Assembly (NCBI GenBank): GCA_018266615.1
Contig: JAFEAB010000106.1
Span: 1 to 64,000 of the forward strand
Reading direction: 5' to 3'
Length of the DNA: 64,000 nucleotides
DNA from: Bacteroidota bacterium
GTDB taxonomy: Bacteria > Bacteroidota > Bacteroidia > Chitinophagales > Chitinophagaceae
A program made the translations under genes and the position numbers. The notes beneath the pieces are model-generated. The model did no database searches and was not told the origin of the DNA. It saw nothing but the letters and a program-made list of their open reading frames with translations. Positions 44,424 through 52,657 of the stretch are shown here, one piece after another (the stretch's first letter is position 1; each line of letters begins with the position of its first letter).

Positions 44424-46235
44424 ATGAACCCATCTGCGTACTACCAACAGCAACAGGAAAAATACAGCCGCGAACTCGACCAATGCCGGAAAAGGAAAAC
44501 AGGATTGGGTGTCATCCGTTTTGGAAATATAGCCCTCCTGATTTTGATAATGTATTTCAGCTGGCAGGTTTCCCCATTATTAGCCATGGTACTGGCCTTC
44601 CTGCTGTTACTACTTTTTGGATGGCTGGTTAAGAGAGATATTGATAATAACCATCGTATCGATCACATCCAGCGTTTATTGGATGCCGTTACCCAGGAAA
44701 CCCTGGCCTTAGGCGGGAAGTACAACCAGTTTCCCGGTGGGTTGCCATGGAAACCGGCACAGCACCGGTATGCGGAGGACCTTGACCTCTTTGGACAATT
44801 TTCTTTATTTCAGTTTTTGAACCGGGCCGGGTCCGAGCCGGGGGAAAAGAAACTGGCGGAGTGGCTTCTTTCTCCTGCTTCCGGATCTGAAATTTCACGG
44901 CGAAATGAGGCGGTAAAAGAACTGGCTTCATTACCCAATACCTTGTTGGAACACCGGGCCTTCAGTATGGAGAACAGGATAAGTATTCAAACAGAAACTC
45001 GGTTAGGGCAATGGCTCGGAGAACCCGCTGTTTTTTCGGGCTTTGCACACTGGAAATGGATTCGGTATGTTTTCCCGGTATGGATGGTATCTGTCCTGGT
45101 TTTTTATATTGCGGGGATACTTTCTCTGCCATACCTGATTTATTCCCTGTTATTTTCGGGGGTGATTTCTTACCAACTCAATAAATCGGTTGCCCCCATT
45201 CATAATTCACTATCCTTTATGGTGGGGGAGTTGAACGGACTATCGAAGAGGCTGACCTTAATTGAGCAACCCCATTTTCAATCCGAAGAATTAAAAAATA
45301 TCCAGGGAAAACTGGTTAAGAATAACCAAAAAGGTTCAGAGAAAATTTCAAAGCTGGAGCAAATTTTGTCCCGGCTCGATCTACGGTATAATATGGTGCT
45401 TTCTGCTCCCTTGAATCTGTTCCTCTTGTGGAATATCCAACAAATGCTAAACCTGGAAAAGTGGAAAAAGGATATCGCAGACGAGCCCATACAATGGATA
45501 GATTCCCTGGCAACTATGGATGCGCTCAACTCTTTTGCCACCCTCTCTTTTAACCAGCCGGATTGGGTGTTCCCAGTCATTAATAATCAATATTTTTATT
45601 TTTCAGGGAGGGAGATTGGCCACCCGTTAATCCCCGAAGAGAAGCGCATAAACAACTCCGTTAACATTACCAGCAAAGGCCAGATTATGCTGATTACCGG
45701 CAGTAATATGGCAGGGAAAAGTACGTACCTGAGAAGCATTGGAGTGAATACGGTGCTGGCCATGGCCGGGGCCCCGGTTTGTGCCCGGCAATTTGAGATT
45801 TCGCATGTACATCTTATTTCCAGTATGCGAATAGCCGATAACCTGGAAGAAAGTACCTCTACCTTTTATGCGGAGCTAAAAAAATTGAAACAGGTAATAG
45901 ATGCTGCCAATAGGGGGGAAAAGATTCTGGTATTGCTCGATGAAATATTGCGGGGTACCAATTCGCACGACCGGCATATTGGGTCTAAAGCCCTCATCCG
46001 CCAGCTAATTCAAAATCAGGTGGTGGCCATTGTAGCCACCCACGATCTGGCCCTGGCTGATTATGCCCAGCAGTTCCCTTCCCATATTACCAATTATTAT
46101 TTTGATGTTTCCGTGAACGGGGAGGACCTCCGTTTCGATTATAAACTGAAAACCGGGATTTGCAATAGCATGAACGCTTCCGTGATGATGAAGAAAATAG
46201 GCATCAACCTGGATGATTCGGAAGTTTCCGGTTAA
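44424..46235 (+). CDS. Membrane-anchored MutS family ATPase
   Basis: A 603-residue protein with two pairs of transmembrane helices (about 34-52/52-68 and 216-234/236-250), a middle helical region, and a MutS_V-like ATPase domain: Walker A TGSNMAGKST at 426-434, Walker B LLDEILRGTNSHD near 514, and a D-loop/H-loop VAIVATHDLALA. There is no mismatch-recognition domain with the Phe-x-Glu motif, and no PCNA/clamp motif is visible. It is therefore not the repair MutS, but a MutS-like ATPase tethered to the membrane. Its function is unknown. The ATG at 44424 was preferred over a TTG at 44415. Confidence 0.85.
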   Translation: MNPSAYYQQQQEKYSRELDQCRKRKTGLGVIRFGNIALLILIMYFSWQVSPLLAMVLAFLLLLLFGWLVKRDIDNNHRIDHIQRLLDAVTQETLALGGKYNQFPGGLPWKPAQHRYAEDLDLFGQFSLFQFLNRAGSEPGEKKLAEWLLSPASGSEISRRNEAVKELASLPNTLLEHRAFSMENRISIQTETRLGQWLGEPAVFSGFAHWKWIRYVFPVWMVSVLVFYIAGILSLPYLIYSLLFSGVISYQLNKSVAPIHNSLSFMVGELNGLSKRLTLIEQPHFQSEELKNIQGKLVKNNQKGSEKISKLEQILSRLDLRYNMVLSAPLNLFLLWNIQQMLNLEKWKKDIADEPIQWIDSLATMDALNSFATLSFNQPDWVFPVINNQYFYFSGREIGHPLIPEEKRINNSVNITSKGQIMLITGSNMAGKSTYLRSIGVNTVLAMAGAPVCARQFEISHVHLISSMRIADNLEESTSTFYAELKKLKQVIDAANRGEKILVLLDEILRGTNSHDRHIGSKALIRQLIQNQVVAIVATHDLALADYAQQFPSHITNYYFDVSVNGEDLRFDYKLKTGICNSMNASVMMKKIGINLDDSEVSG

Positions 46236-46265
46236 GGCCTCGAAAATATTATCTTTGCGCCCCTG

Positions 46266-47852
46266 ATGAAATATAATAACGAGATTAACCGCCGGAAGAC
46301 CTTTGCCATCATTTCTCACCCCGATGCGGGAAAAACCACCCTTACAGAGAAATTCCTGCTTTTTGGCGGTGCCATCCAAACCGCCGGCGCAGTGAAGAGC
46401 AATAAAATTAAAAAACACGCTACCAGCGATTTCATGGAAATTGAAAGACAGCGTGGAATTAGTGTGGCCACCAGCGTTATGACCTTCGAATACAAAGATC
46501 ATCTCATTAACCTGCTGGATACTCCCGGCCACAAAGACTTTGCCGAAGATACCTTTCGCACCCTTACCGCCGTAGACAGCGTGGTGCTGGTGGTGGATAG
46601 TGTTAACGGAGTAGAAGAACAAACCCGGCGTTTGATGGAAGTGATAGCCATGCGCAAGACCCCGGTGATGGTGTTCATCAATAAAATGGACCGGGATGGG
46701 AAAAATCGCTTCGATTTATTAGAAGAAATTGAAAAGGAACTGAAGATCCAGCTTCATCCCACCACCTTCCCCATCAACAGTGGAAAGGATTTTAAAGGGG
46801 TGTATAACCTGGCAGAAAAAAACCTCGTGTTGTTTACTGCCGGCACAAAAGCAACAGAGGATGACCAACTTCGAATAAGCGATCTTTCCGATCCGGTGTT
46901 AGATGCTAAAATTGGAAAAAAAGATGCAGATGTACTTCGAGAGGATGTGGAATTAATTGATGGAGTTTATGGAGATCTGAATGTGGACGAATATCTTGCC
47001 GGTAACATTGCTCCTGTTTTCTTTGGATCGGCGGTGAATAATTTCGGGGTAAAAGAATTATTAGACCGGTTTATTGAAATCGCACCTACGCCAAGAAGCC
47101 GTGAGACCACCCAGCGGCAGGTTGACCCCACCGAGGATAAGTTCAGTGGTTTTATATTTAAAATCCACGCCAACCTGGATCCCAAACACCGCGACCGGAT
47201 TGCATTTTTACGTGTTTGTAGCGGAAAATTTGTCCGCAATACATACTATCACCATGTGCGGCTCGATAAGGATGTAAGGTTTAGTAATCCTTACAGCTTC
47301 CTCGCACGCCAGAAAGATGTGATTGAAGAAGCTTATTCTGGCGACGTAGTGGGACTATTTGATACCGGTAATTTTAAAATTGGCGATACCCTCACCGAAG
47401 GGGAAAATTTCTATTATACCGGGATACCCAGTTTCTCTCCTGAAATTTTTAAGGAGGTGGTAAATAAAGACCCCATGAAAACAAAGCAACTCGAAAAGGG
47501 GCTGTTGCAATTAACCGATGAGGGAGTGGCACAAATGTTTACTCAGTTTGGAGGAAATAAAAAAATCATCGGTTGTGTGGGTGAACTTCAGTTTGAAGTG
47601 ATCCAATACAGGCTGTTACAGGAATATGGAGCCTCTGTGCAAATGAACAGCCTTCCTTTTTATAAAGCCTGCTGGATAACCAGTAAAGACCCCAAAAAGC
47701 TGGAAGATTTCATTAAATATAAACAGGCTAATATTGCCGAAGATAAAGATGGCCACCTGGTTTACCTGGCTCAATCGGAATGGTTCTTGAATACGGAAAG
47801 AACCAATAATCCCGATATAGAATTTCATTTTACCAGCGAAATTCATAAATAA
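46266..47852 (+). CDS. prfC: Peptide chain release factor 3
   Basis: GTPase recycling RF1/RF2 from terminated ribosomes. The 528-residue protein has the G1 motif SHPDAGKTT at about 17-25, [12 protein letters not shown], and NKMDRDGKN, then domains II and III. Its length matches RF3. The start ATG is 30 bp after the MutS-like gene, so they may share a transcript. It ends 28 bp before the left repeat array. Confidence 0.95.
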   Translation: MKYNNEINRRKTFAIISHPDAGKTTLTEKFLLFGGAIQTAGAVKSNKIKKHATSDFMEIERQRGISVATSVMTFEYKDHLINLLDTPGHKDFAEDTFRTLTAVDSVVLVVDSVNGVEEQTRRLMEVIAMRKTPVMVFINKMDRDGKNRFDLLEEIEKELKIQLHPTTFPINSGKDFKGVYNLAEKNLVLFTAGTKATEDDQLRISDLSDPVLDAKIGKKDADVLREDVELIDGVYGDLNVDEYLAGNIAPVFFGSAVNNFGVKELLDRFIEIAPTPRSRETTQRQVDPTEDKFSGFIFKIHANLDPKHRDRIAFLRVCSGKFVRNTYYHHVRLDKDVRFSNPYSFLARQKDVIEEAYSGDVVGLFDTGNFKIGDTLTEGENFYYTGIPSFSPEIFKEVVNKDPMKTKQLEKGLLQLTDEGVAQMFTQFGGNKKIIGCVGELQFEVIQYRLLQEYGASVQMNSLPFYKACWITSKDPKKLEDFIKYKQANIAEDKDGHLVYLAQSEWFLNTERTNNPDIEFHFTSEIHK

Positions 47853-47880
47853 TATTCCACTTTCGTGGCGGGAATTTCTT

Positions 47881-48233
47881 ATTCGTGCATTCGTGGCATG
47901 GGTTTTCCTATTCGTGCATTCGTAGTGAGGGTTTCTTATTCGTGCATTCGTGGTGAGGGTTTCTTATTCGTGCATTCGTGGCGGGGATTTCATATTCGTG
48001 CATTCGTGGCGGGGATTTCATATTCGTGCATTCGTGGCGGGGATTTCATATTCGTGCATTCGTGGCGGGGATTTCATATTCGTGCATTCGTGGTGAGAAT
48101 TTCATATTCGTGCATTCGTGGCGGGGATTTCTTATTCGTGCATTCGTGGCGGGGATTTCCTATTCGTGCATTCGTGGCGGGGATTTCTTATTCGTGCATT
48201 CGTGGCGGGAATTTCTTATTCGTGCATTCGTGG
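47881..48233 (+). repeat. Left tandem array: 13 copies of a 16-bp core, 28-bp period
   Basis: The core ATTCGTGCATTCGTGG occurs at 47881, 47910, 47938, 47966, 47994, 48022, 48050, 48078, 48106, 48134, 48162, 48190 and 48218; period 28 except the first (29). The core is two imperfect 8-mers ATTCGTG(C/G). One copy has a single change (47910, TAG for TGG). The 12-nt spacers are near-identical (mostly CGGGGATTTCnT with T-G-A-G variants), so it is a tandem repeat, not a CRISPR. A degenerate partial copy lies at 47872. Because 28 is not a multiple of three, all three plus-strand frames stay open, which creates repetitive ORFs. Confidence 0.97.
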
Positions 48234-48254
48234 CTAAACCTTCTCCCATCTATT

Positions 48255-48638
48255 TTATAAAACAATTCTTTTATAATTTAATTTTAATTCTCCAAAGTTT
48301 ACAATTAGAGCCAGTCTGTTTTTAGATACTTTTAAATAGTTGACAGCTTGTGCAATAAATTGATCATGAATACCGGTTGCCGATTTTATTTCAAGTATTA
48401 TTTTATCATAAATCACAAAATCTGCATAAAACTTATGGGGTAGGATTATTTCCTTGTAATTCACTTCATATAGACGCTCTCTTTGGTAATTAATTCCTGA
48501 ACATCTTAATTCATATTCCATAGCATCCTTATACACAATTTCTAAAAACCCAGCGCCAAGCTGATTGTGTATATCCATACATTTCCTAATTATTTTAAAG
48601 CTTTCTTCCCTAAATAAAATACCGGAATCTTTTTTCAC
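48255..48638 (-). CDS. GxxExxY protein, predicted PD-(D/E)XK nuclease
   Basis: A 127-residue protein with GTG start at 48638. It has the name motif G30-F-L-E33-I-V-Y36, and a PD-(D/E)XK-like core: E33, D73 (FYADFVI), E83-I-K85 (LEIKSA) and Q97 (AQAVNYL). The length and motif fit the GxxExxY family, which is related to PD-(D/E)XK nucleases. It lies between two inverted tandem arrays, with the coding end 21 bp from the left array. Transcription runs towards the left array. No toxin partner, transposase or integrase is nearby. Confidence 0.9.
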   Translation of the reverse strand: MKKDSGILFREESFKIIRKCMDIHNQLGAGFLEIVYKDAMEYELRCSGINYQRERLYEVNYKEIILPHKFYADFVIYDKIILEIKSATGIHDQFIAQAVNYLKVSKNRLALIVNFGELKLNYKRIVL

Positions 48639-48770
48639 CTGTATGCGATTTGAATCGTGGATTTTTCGATTGTATTTAGAAAACCTAAAATACTATCTTA
48701 TTCGATTTGGTAATAAATGATGAACTGAAGAAAATTTAATTTGATAATATTTATTTTTAGGAATAGTTAG

Positions 48771-48940
48771 CCACGAATGCACGAATAGTTGGCCACGAAT
48801 GCACGAATAATTTGCCACGAATGCACGAATATTTTGCCACGAATGCACGAATATTTTGCCACGAATGCACGAATATTTTGCCACGAATGCACGAATATTT
48901 TGCCACGAATGCACGAATAATTTGCCACGAATGCACGAAT
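48771..48940 (-). repeat. Right tandem array: 8 copies of the same core, 22-bp period, inverted
   Basis: On the plus strand CCACGAATGCACGAAT starts at 48771, 48793, 48815, 48837, 48859, 48881, 48903 and 48925, exactly 22 bp apart. The 6-nt spacers are ATTTTG, AATTTG or AGTTGG. A degenerate trailing copy (ACACGAAG) lies to 48953. It is the exact reverse complement of the left-array core, so the two arrays are inverted around the GxxExxY gene. The 132 bp between gene and array hold an AT-rich stretch with the gene's presumed promoter, not further resolved. Confidence 0.97.
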
Positions 48941-48987
48941 AGTAATACACGAAGAGGCTAACTGTAATTCGATAGAAATTTCAGGAT

Positions 48988-50322
48988 TTATTTACCCAGA
49001 TAGTTTTGTGGCGAAATTGACTTCAGTTCTTTTTTAATGGCAGCAGGAATTTTTAATCCATCAATAAATTTATGAATCGATTTTTTATCAATACCTGCGT
49101 TGCCACGGGTGAGGTCTTTTAATACCTCATACGGCTTCGGGTAATTTTCTCTTCGTAAAATGGTTTGAATGGCTTCAGCAATTACAGCCCAGTTTTGATT
49201 GAGGTCGGCGGCTATTTTTGGCTCATTCAACAGCAATTTCCCCATTCCTTTTTCAATTGATTTAATAGCGAGCAGGGTATGGCCAACGGGTACTCCGGCG
49301 TTCCGCAGCACGGTGCTGTCGGTTAAATCACGCTGCAGCCTTGAAATGGGAAGTTTGGCAGACAGATGTTCAAAAATTGCATTTGCCATTCCCAGGTTCC
49401 CTTCCGCATTTTCAAAATCGATAGGGTTCACCTTATGCGGCATGGCGCTGCTTCCCACTTCTCCCTTTTTAAGTTTTTGCTTGAAGTAATCCAGGCTGAT
49501 GTAAGTCCATAGATCCCGGCAAAAATCAATAAGGATGGTGTTCATCCGTTTCATGGCATCAAAATGCGTTGCCAGTCCATCGTAATGTTCAATCTGGGTG
49601 GTGTATTGTTGCCTTTGCAGACCCAGTTTATCTTCTAAAAAGCTATTGGCAAACTTTATCCAATTTGTTTTTGGGAAAGCCACCACGTGTGCATTAAAAT
49701 TACCGGTGGCTCCTCCAAATTTTGCCGAGAAGGGAATATAACTGAAAAGTTGAATTTGGTTTTCGATGCGTTCAACAAACACCATCAGCTCCTTACCCAA
49801 ACGGGTAGGGGAAGCGGGTTGGCCATGGGTGCGGGCAAGCATAGGTATGGATTTCCATTTCGTGGCAAGTGATTTAATTTGCGCCTGTAGGTTCAGCAGC
49901 GCCGGGAGGTATTCATACTCCATGCAGTCTTTCCAAAGCAGGGGAAAGGCCGTGTTGTTGATGTCCTGTGAGGTAAGTCCGAAGTGTATCCACTCGGCAT
50001 ATTGCCCGGCTCCCAATTCCTCCAGTTTTTGCTTCAGGAAGTATTCCACTGCTTTTACATCGTGGTTGGTAACCGATTCCAATTCTTTGATCCGGATGGC
50101 ATCCTCCATATTAAACCCCGTGATTACTTCCCTGAATTTTCTTTTGATTTCGGAAGAGAGTTTGAATAACCGGCTTTCTTCCAGGGCAAAAAAGTATTCC
50201 AATTCCACCACCACACGGTAACGGATAAGGGCGAATTCGGAAAAATAGGCCGAAAGATTCTGGGTTGATTTACGGTACCGGCCATCGATGGGAGAAATTG
50301 CCAAAAGGGGATCGAGCTGCAT
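48988..50322 (-). CDS. purB: Adenylosuccinate lyase
   Basis: Purine biosynthesis enzyme that splits SAICAR and adenylosuccinate, releasing fumarate. The 444-residue protein has the fumarase/lyase signature SSAMPHKVNPIDFENAEGN (about 290-308), the FGLTSQDINNTA and ARTHGQPASPTRLG histidine/serine segments, and the family length. Its 3' end is 31-47 bp beyond the right repeat array. It converges with prfC across the repeat region. Confidence 0.95.
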   Translation of the reverse strand: MQLDPLLAISPIDGRYRKSTQNLSAYFSEFALIRYRVVVELEYFFALEESRLFKLSSEIKRKFREVITGFNMEDAIRIKELESVTNHDVKAVEYFLKQKLEELGAGQYAEWIHFGLTSQDINNTAFPLLWKDCMEYEYLPALLNLQAQIKSLATKWKSIPMLARTHGQPASPTRLGKELMVFVERIENQIQLFSYIPFSAKFGGATGNFNAHVVAFPKTNWIKFANSFLEDKLGLQRQQYTTQIEHYDGLATHFDAMKRMNTILIDFCRDLWTYISLDYFKQKLKKGEVGSSAMPHKVNPIDFENAEGNLGMANAIFEHLSAKLPISRLQRDLTDSTVLRNAGVPVGHTLLAIKSIEKGMGKLLLNEPKIAADLNQNWAVIAEAIQTILRRENYPKPYEVLKDLTRGNAGIDKKSIHKFIDGLKIPAAIKKELKSISPQNYLGK

Positions 50323-50349
50323 TTGGCAAAGTTAGGATAGAAAAATGGA

Positions 50350-51843
50350 TCAGCGTTTTGGCTTACGTCTCAGCCTGTCCCATATTTTGGCAGCCACGCT
50401 GTTAAAGTCGTCTGATACGTTCATCCGCAGCATGGCAGGGATATAGATTCCGGCAAACAGCACCCCCCTGAAAATGGCATCAATATAAATATTACTCATT
50501 TGCGGAATCGCCCATACCAGCAGAAATATGATTAACCCTACCATTATTACTTTAAGGTGGGAAAAGCTATAAGGCTGCCACCCATATTTCCGGTAAATAA
50601 ACAGAAACCTCACAAAATTGAATATACAAAGCGCCACCAGGTTTGATATGGCCGCTCCAACAATGCCAAATTCTTTGATCATAAAAAAGTTGAGAGGGAA
50701 TGCCATCAATGTAAGCAATACATTGGTCCAGAAATCAAATTTCCAATTAATGGATGTACCAATAATTAACCCGTTTACCCCGGTGCCAAGGTCAATCAGT
50801 TTGGCTAATCCCATAATGGCTACAATAGTGGGCACTTCCTTCCATTCTTCTGCATCCAGAAAACTAACCAGATCGTGAATGCAGAGTAATACTCCAAAAT
50901 AAATCAACAGTCCCGATACCAGCAGGGTTACCGTGCTTTTGTGGTATATGTTTTGAATCTGGTCGTACTTTTTTTCCTTCCAGGACTCTGCTAATACCGG
51001 AGTGGCAATTGCATTAATACTTCGCAATGGTAAATCCATGAAAGCCACCAGGTAGGCGGCAATGGTAAATACAGCGGTTTGCTCCAATCCTTTTAACCCG
51101 ATGATCATAAAGGAGTCCACTGTTTTGGATGCAATATTTAAAAAGCTGGCCCCAAACACAAAAAGGCCAAAGGCAATCATCTTCGATTTAAATCGACGGG
51201 TAACCTTACTGATCCGGAAATTAAATTTCCATTGCCTGCTGGAAACTAAAACAAAAAACAAAACCAAAACCGGGATCAGGTACAGCAGGCTGAACAGGTT
51301 CATAAACATGCCGTGGCTGATAACATTAAACACGACTAATAAAATCAACAGGGTAGTAAGTACGCGAATACCGGTTTCCCGTAAAAAGTTGGTGGTTACC
51401 GTTTTTTTGAAACTCCATCCAAAAGACTCCATCCAGGCATAAGCCAGCATTAAAAAGGTGAACGGATAAATGAGGTCAAAATTTTCGGCAAACAAGGGCG
51501 ATTTACCCAGTTTGCGGATAATAAAATCCCGGAAGATGTAACCCGTTAAACAAATCATGGCAAACCCAATCAGGCAAATTACAGCCGTAATAAAAGGCAG
51601 GTCATTTTCTTTCGGCTTGGTATACGACCGGTAAAATGGATAGAACTTATAAATGACAGGCAAGGTGCCCAGGGTGGCCAGGGAAGAAAGAATGGTAGCC
51701 GTATCAATTAAAGCCCGGGTTAAACCATATTCTGCCTGGCTAAACACTTTGGGAAAAAGAAAAACGGTGTTTACTGCGCCTATTATAAAGCCAATAAGCA
51801 GAAAAATGGACGATTTGGTTCCTTGTTGTTGGATTACTCCCAT
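50350..51843 (-). CDS. Lipopolysaccharide/polysaccharide flippase, Wzx/MATE-like
   Basis: A 497-residue integral membrane protein with 12-14 predicted helices and the polysaccharide-biosynthesis (MVF/MATE) look: LLIGFIIGAVNTVFLFPKVFSQAEYG near the N-terminus. It likely flips lipid-linked oligosaccharide across the inner membrane. It lies 27 bp upstream of purB on the same strand, and is divergent from mqnA. The substrate is not predictable. Confidence 0.85.
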   Translation of the reverse strand: MGVIQQQGTKSSIFLLIGFIIGAVNTVFLFPKVFSQAEYGLTRALIDTATILSSLATLGTLPVIYKFYPFYRSYTKPKENDLPFITAVICLIGFAMICLTGYIFRDFIIRKLGKSPLFAENFDLIYPFTFLMLAYAWMESFGWSFKKTVTTNFLRETGIRVLTTLLILLVVFNVISHGMFMNLFSLLYLIPVLVLFFVLVSSRQWKFNFRISKVTRRFKSKMIAFGLFVFGASFLNIASKTVDSFMIIGLKGLEQTAVFTIAAYLVAFMDLPLRSINAIATPVLAESWKEKKYDQIQNIYHKSTVTLLVSGLLIYFGVLLCIHDLVSFLDAEEWKEVPTIVAIMGLAKLIDLGTGVNGLIIGTSINWKFDFWTNVLLTLMAFPLNFFMIKEFGIVGAAISNLVALCIFNFVRFLFIYRKYGWQPYSFSHLKVIMVGLIIFLLVWAIPQMSNIYIDAIFRGVLFAGIYIPAMLRMNVSDDFNSVAAKIWDRLRRKPKR

Positions 51844-51910
51844 ACGGGCATATCAGCTTTTCGTTCGTATTTTTGCAGCCCTAAAAATAACCTATTTAAT
51901 TAAAAGCTTT

Positions 51911-52657
51911 TTGAAAGATAAGATTCGGGTAGGAAGTGTGAGCTATCTTAATGCCCTCCCTTTGCTTTACGGAATGCGTCAGGGGATGTTAAAAGAAGAC
52001 GCTGAGTTAATCATCGATTATCCCTCGGCGATAGCGGCTGATTTAGTTGCCGGTAAAATAGATGTAGGTCTGGTGCCGGTGGCGGTAATCCCTCAGGTTA
52101 AAGAGGCACAAATTGTTACCCGATACGGGATTGGCTGCGATGGGGAAGTGGCCACGGTTTGCCTTTTTAGTGAGGTGCCCCTGGAGGAAATAAAGGAGGT
52201 ACTGCTCGATTACCAAAGCCGAACCTCCGTGGCGCTGGTAAAACTGTTGTTTCAAAACTACTGGAAACGCGCTCCCCAATGGGTGCCTGCCTATCCCGGC
52301 TACGAAAGCAGGATTACCGGAACTACTGCAGGACTTGTGATTGGCGATCGTGCTTTTTTGCAACGAAAACATGCCAAATACATGTACGATCTGGGAGCCG
52401 CATGGAAAGAGTTCACCGGTCTTCCTTTTCTTTTTGCCGCCTGGATCGCAAACAAAACATTGCCAGAAACTTTTTTAATCGAATTTAATAAAGTGAACCA
52501 GTTTGGTTTGGATCATATCCCCGATATTGTGAAAACCATTGGGTACACACACTACGATTTGCAATATTATTTTACTGAGAATATTGATTACTGTCTGGAT
52601 AAGAACAAAGAAATGGCGTTGAAGCTGTTTTTAGAAATGATATCAACGAATCAATAA
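51911..52657 (+). CDS. mqnA: Chorismate dehydratase MqnA (futalosine menaquinone pathway)
   Basis: First enzyme of the futalosine route to menaquinone, turning chorismate into 3-enolpyruvylbenzoate. A TTG start at 51911 gives a 248-residue protein beginning MKDKIRVGSVSYLNALPLLYGM, the usual MqnA start. It has the periplasmic-binding-protein-like fold with DVGLVPVAVIPQV and PFLFAAWI. A much longer in-frame upstream extension starting at 51653 lies over the flippase antisense and was rejected. The last 15 bp overlap the convergent adhesin gene. Confidence 0.9.
   Translation: MKDKIRVGSVSYLNALPLLYGMRQGMLKEDAELIIDYPSAIAADLVAGKIDVGLVPVAVIPQVKEAQIVTRYGIGCDGEVATVCLFSEVPLEEIKEVLLDYQSRTSVALVKLLFQNYWKRAPQWVPAYPGYESRITGTTAGLVIGDRAFLQRKHAKYMYDLGAAWKEFTGLPFLFAAWIANKTLPETFLIEFNKVNQFGLDHIPDIVKTIGYTHYDLQYYFTENIDYCLDKNKEMALKLFLEMISTNQ

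Noticed and set aside
47865..48325. Two long repetitive open frames over the left array, reading as SYSCIRG/FVHSWRG repeats
   Set aside because: They are produced by a stop-free 28-bp tandem repeat in all three frames. Composition is pure repeat, so they are not genes.
47881..48940. CRISPR array
   Set aside because: Spacers are nearly identical within each array and only 6 or 12 bp long, there are no cas genes, and the repeat is not CRISPR-like.
48693..48950. Open frame over the right array
   Set aside because: Again a frame through the 22-bp repeat; no start or protein features apart from the repeat.
51653..51910. N-terminal extension of mqnA
   Set aside because: This part is antisense to the flippase and unlike MqnA; family-type start begins at the TTG at 51911.
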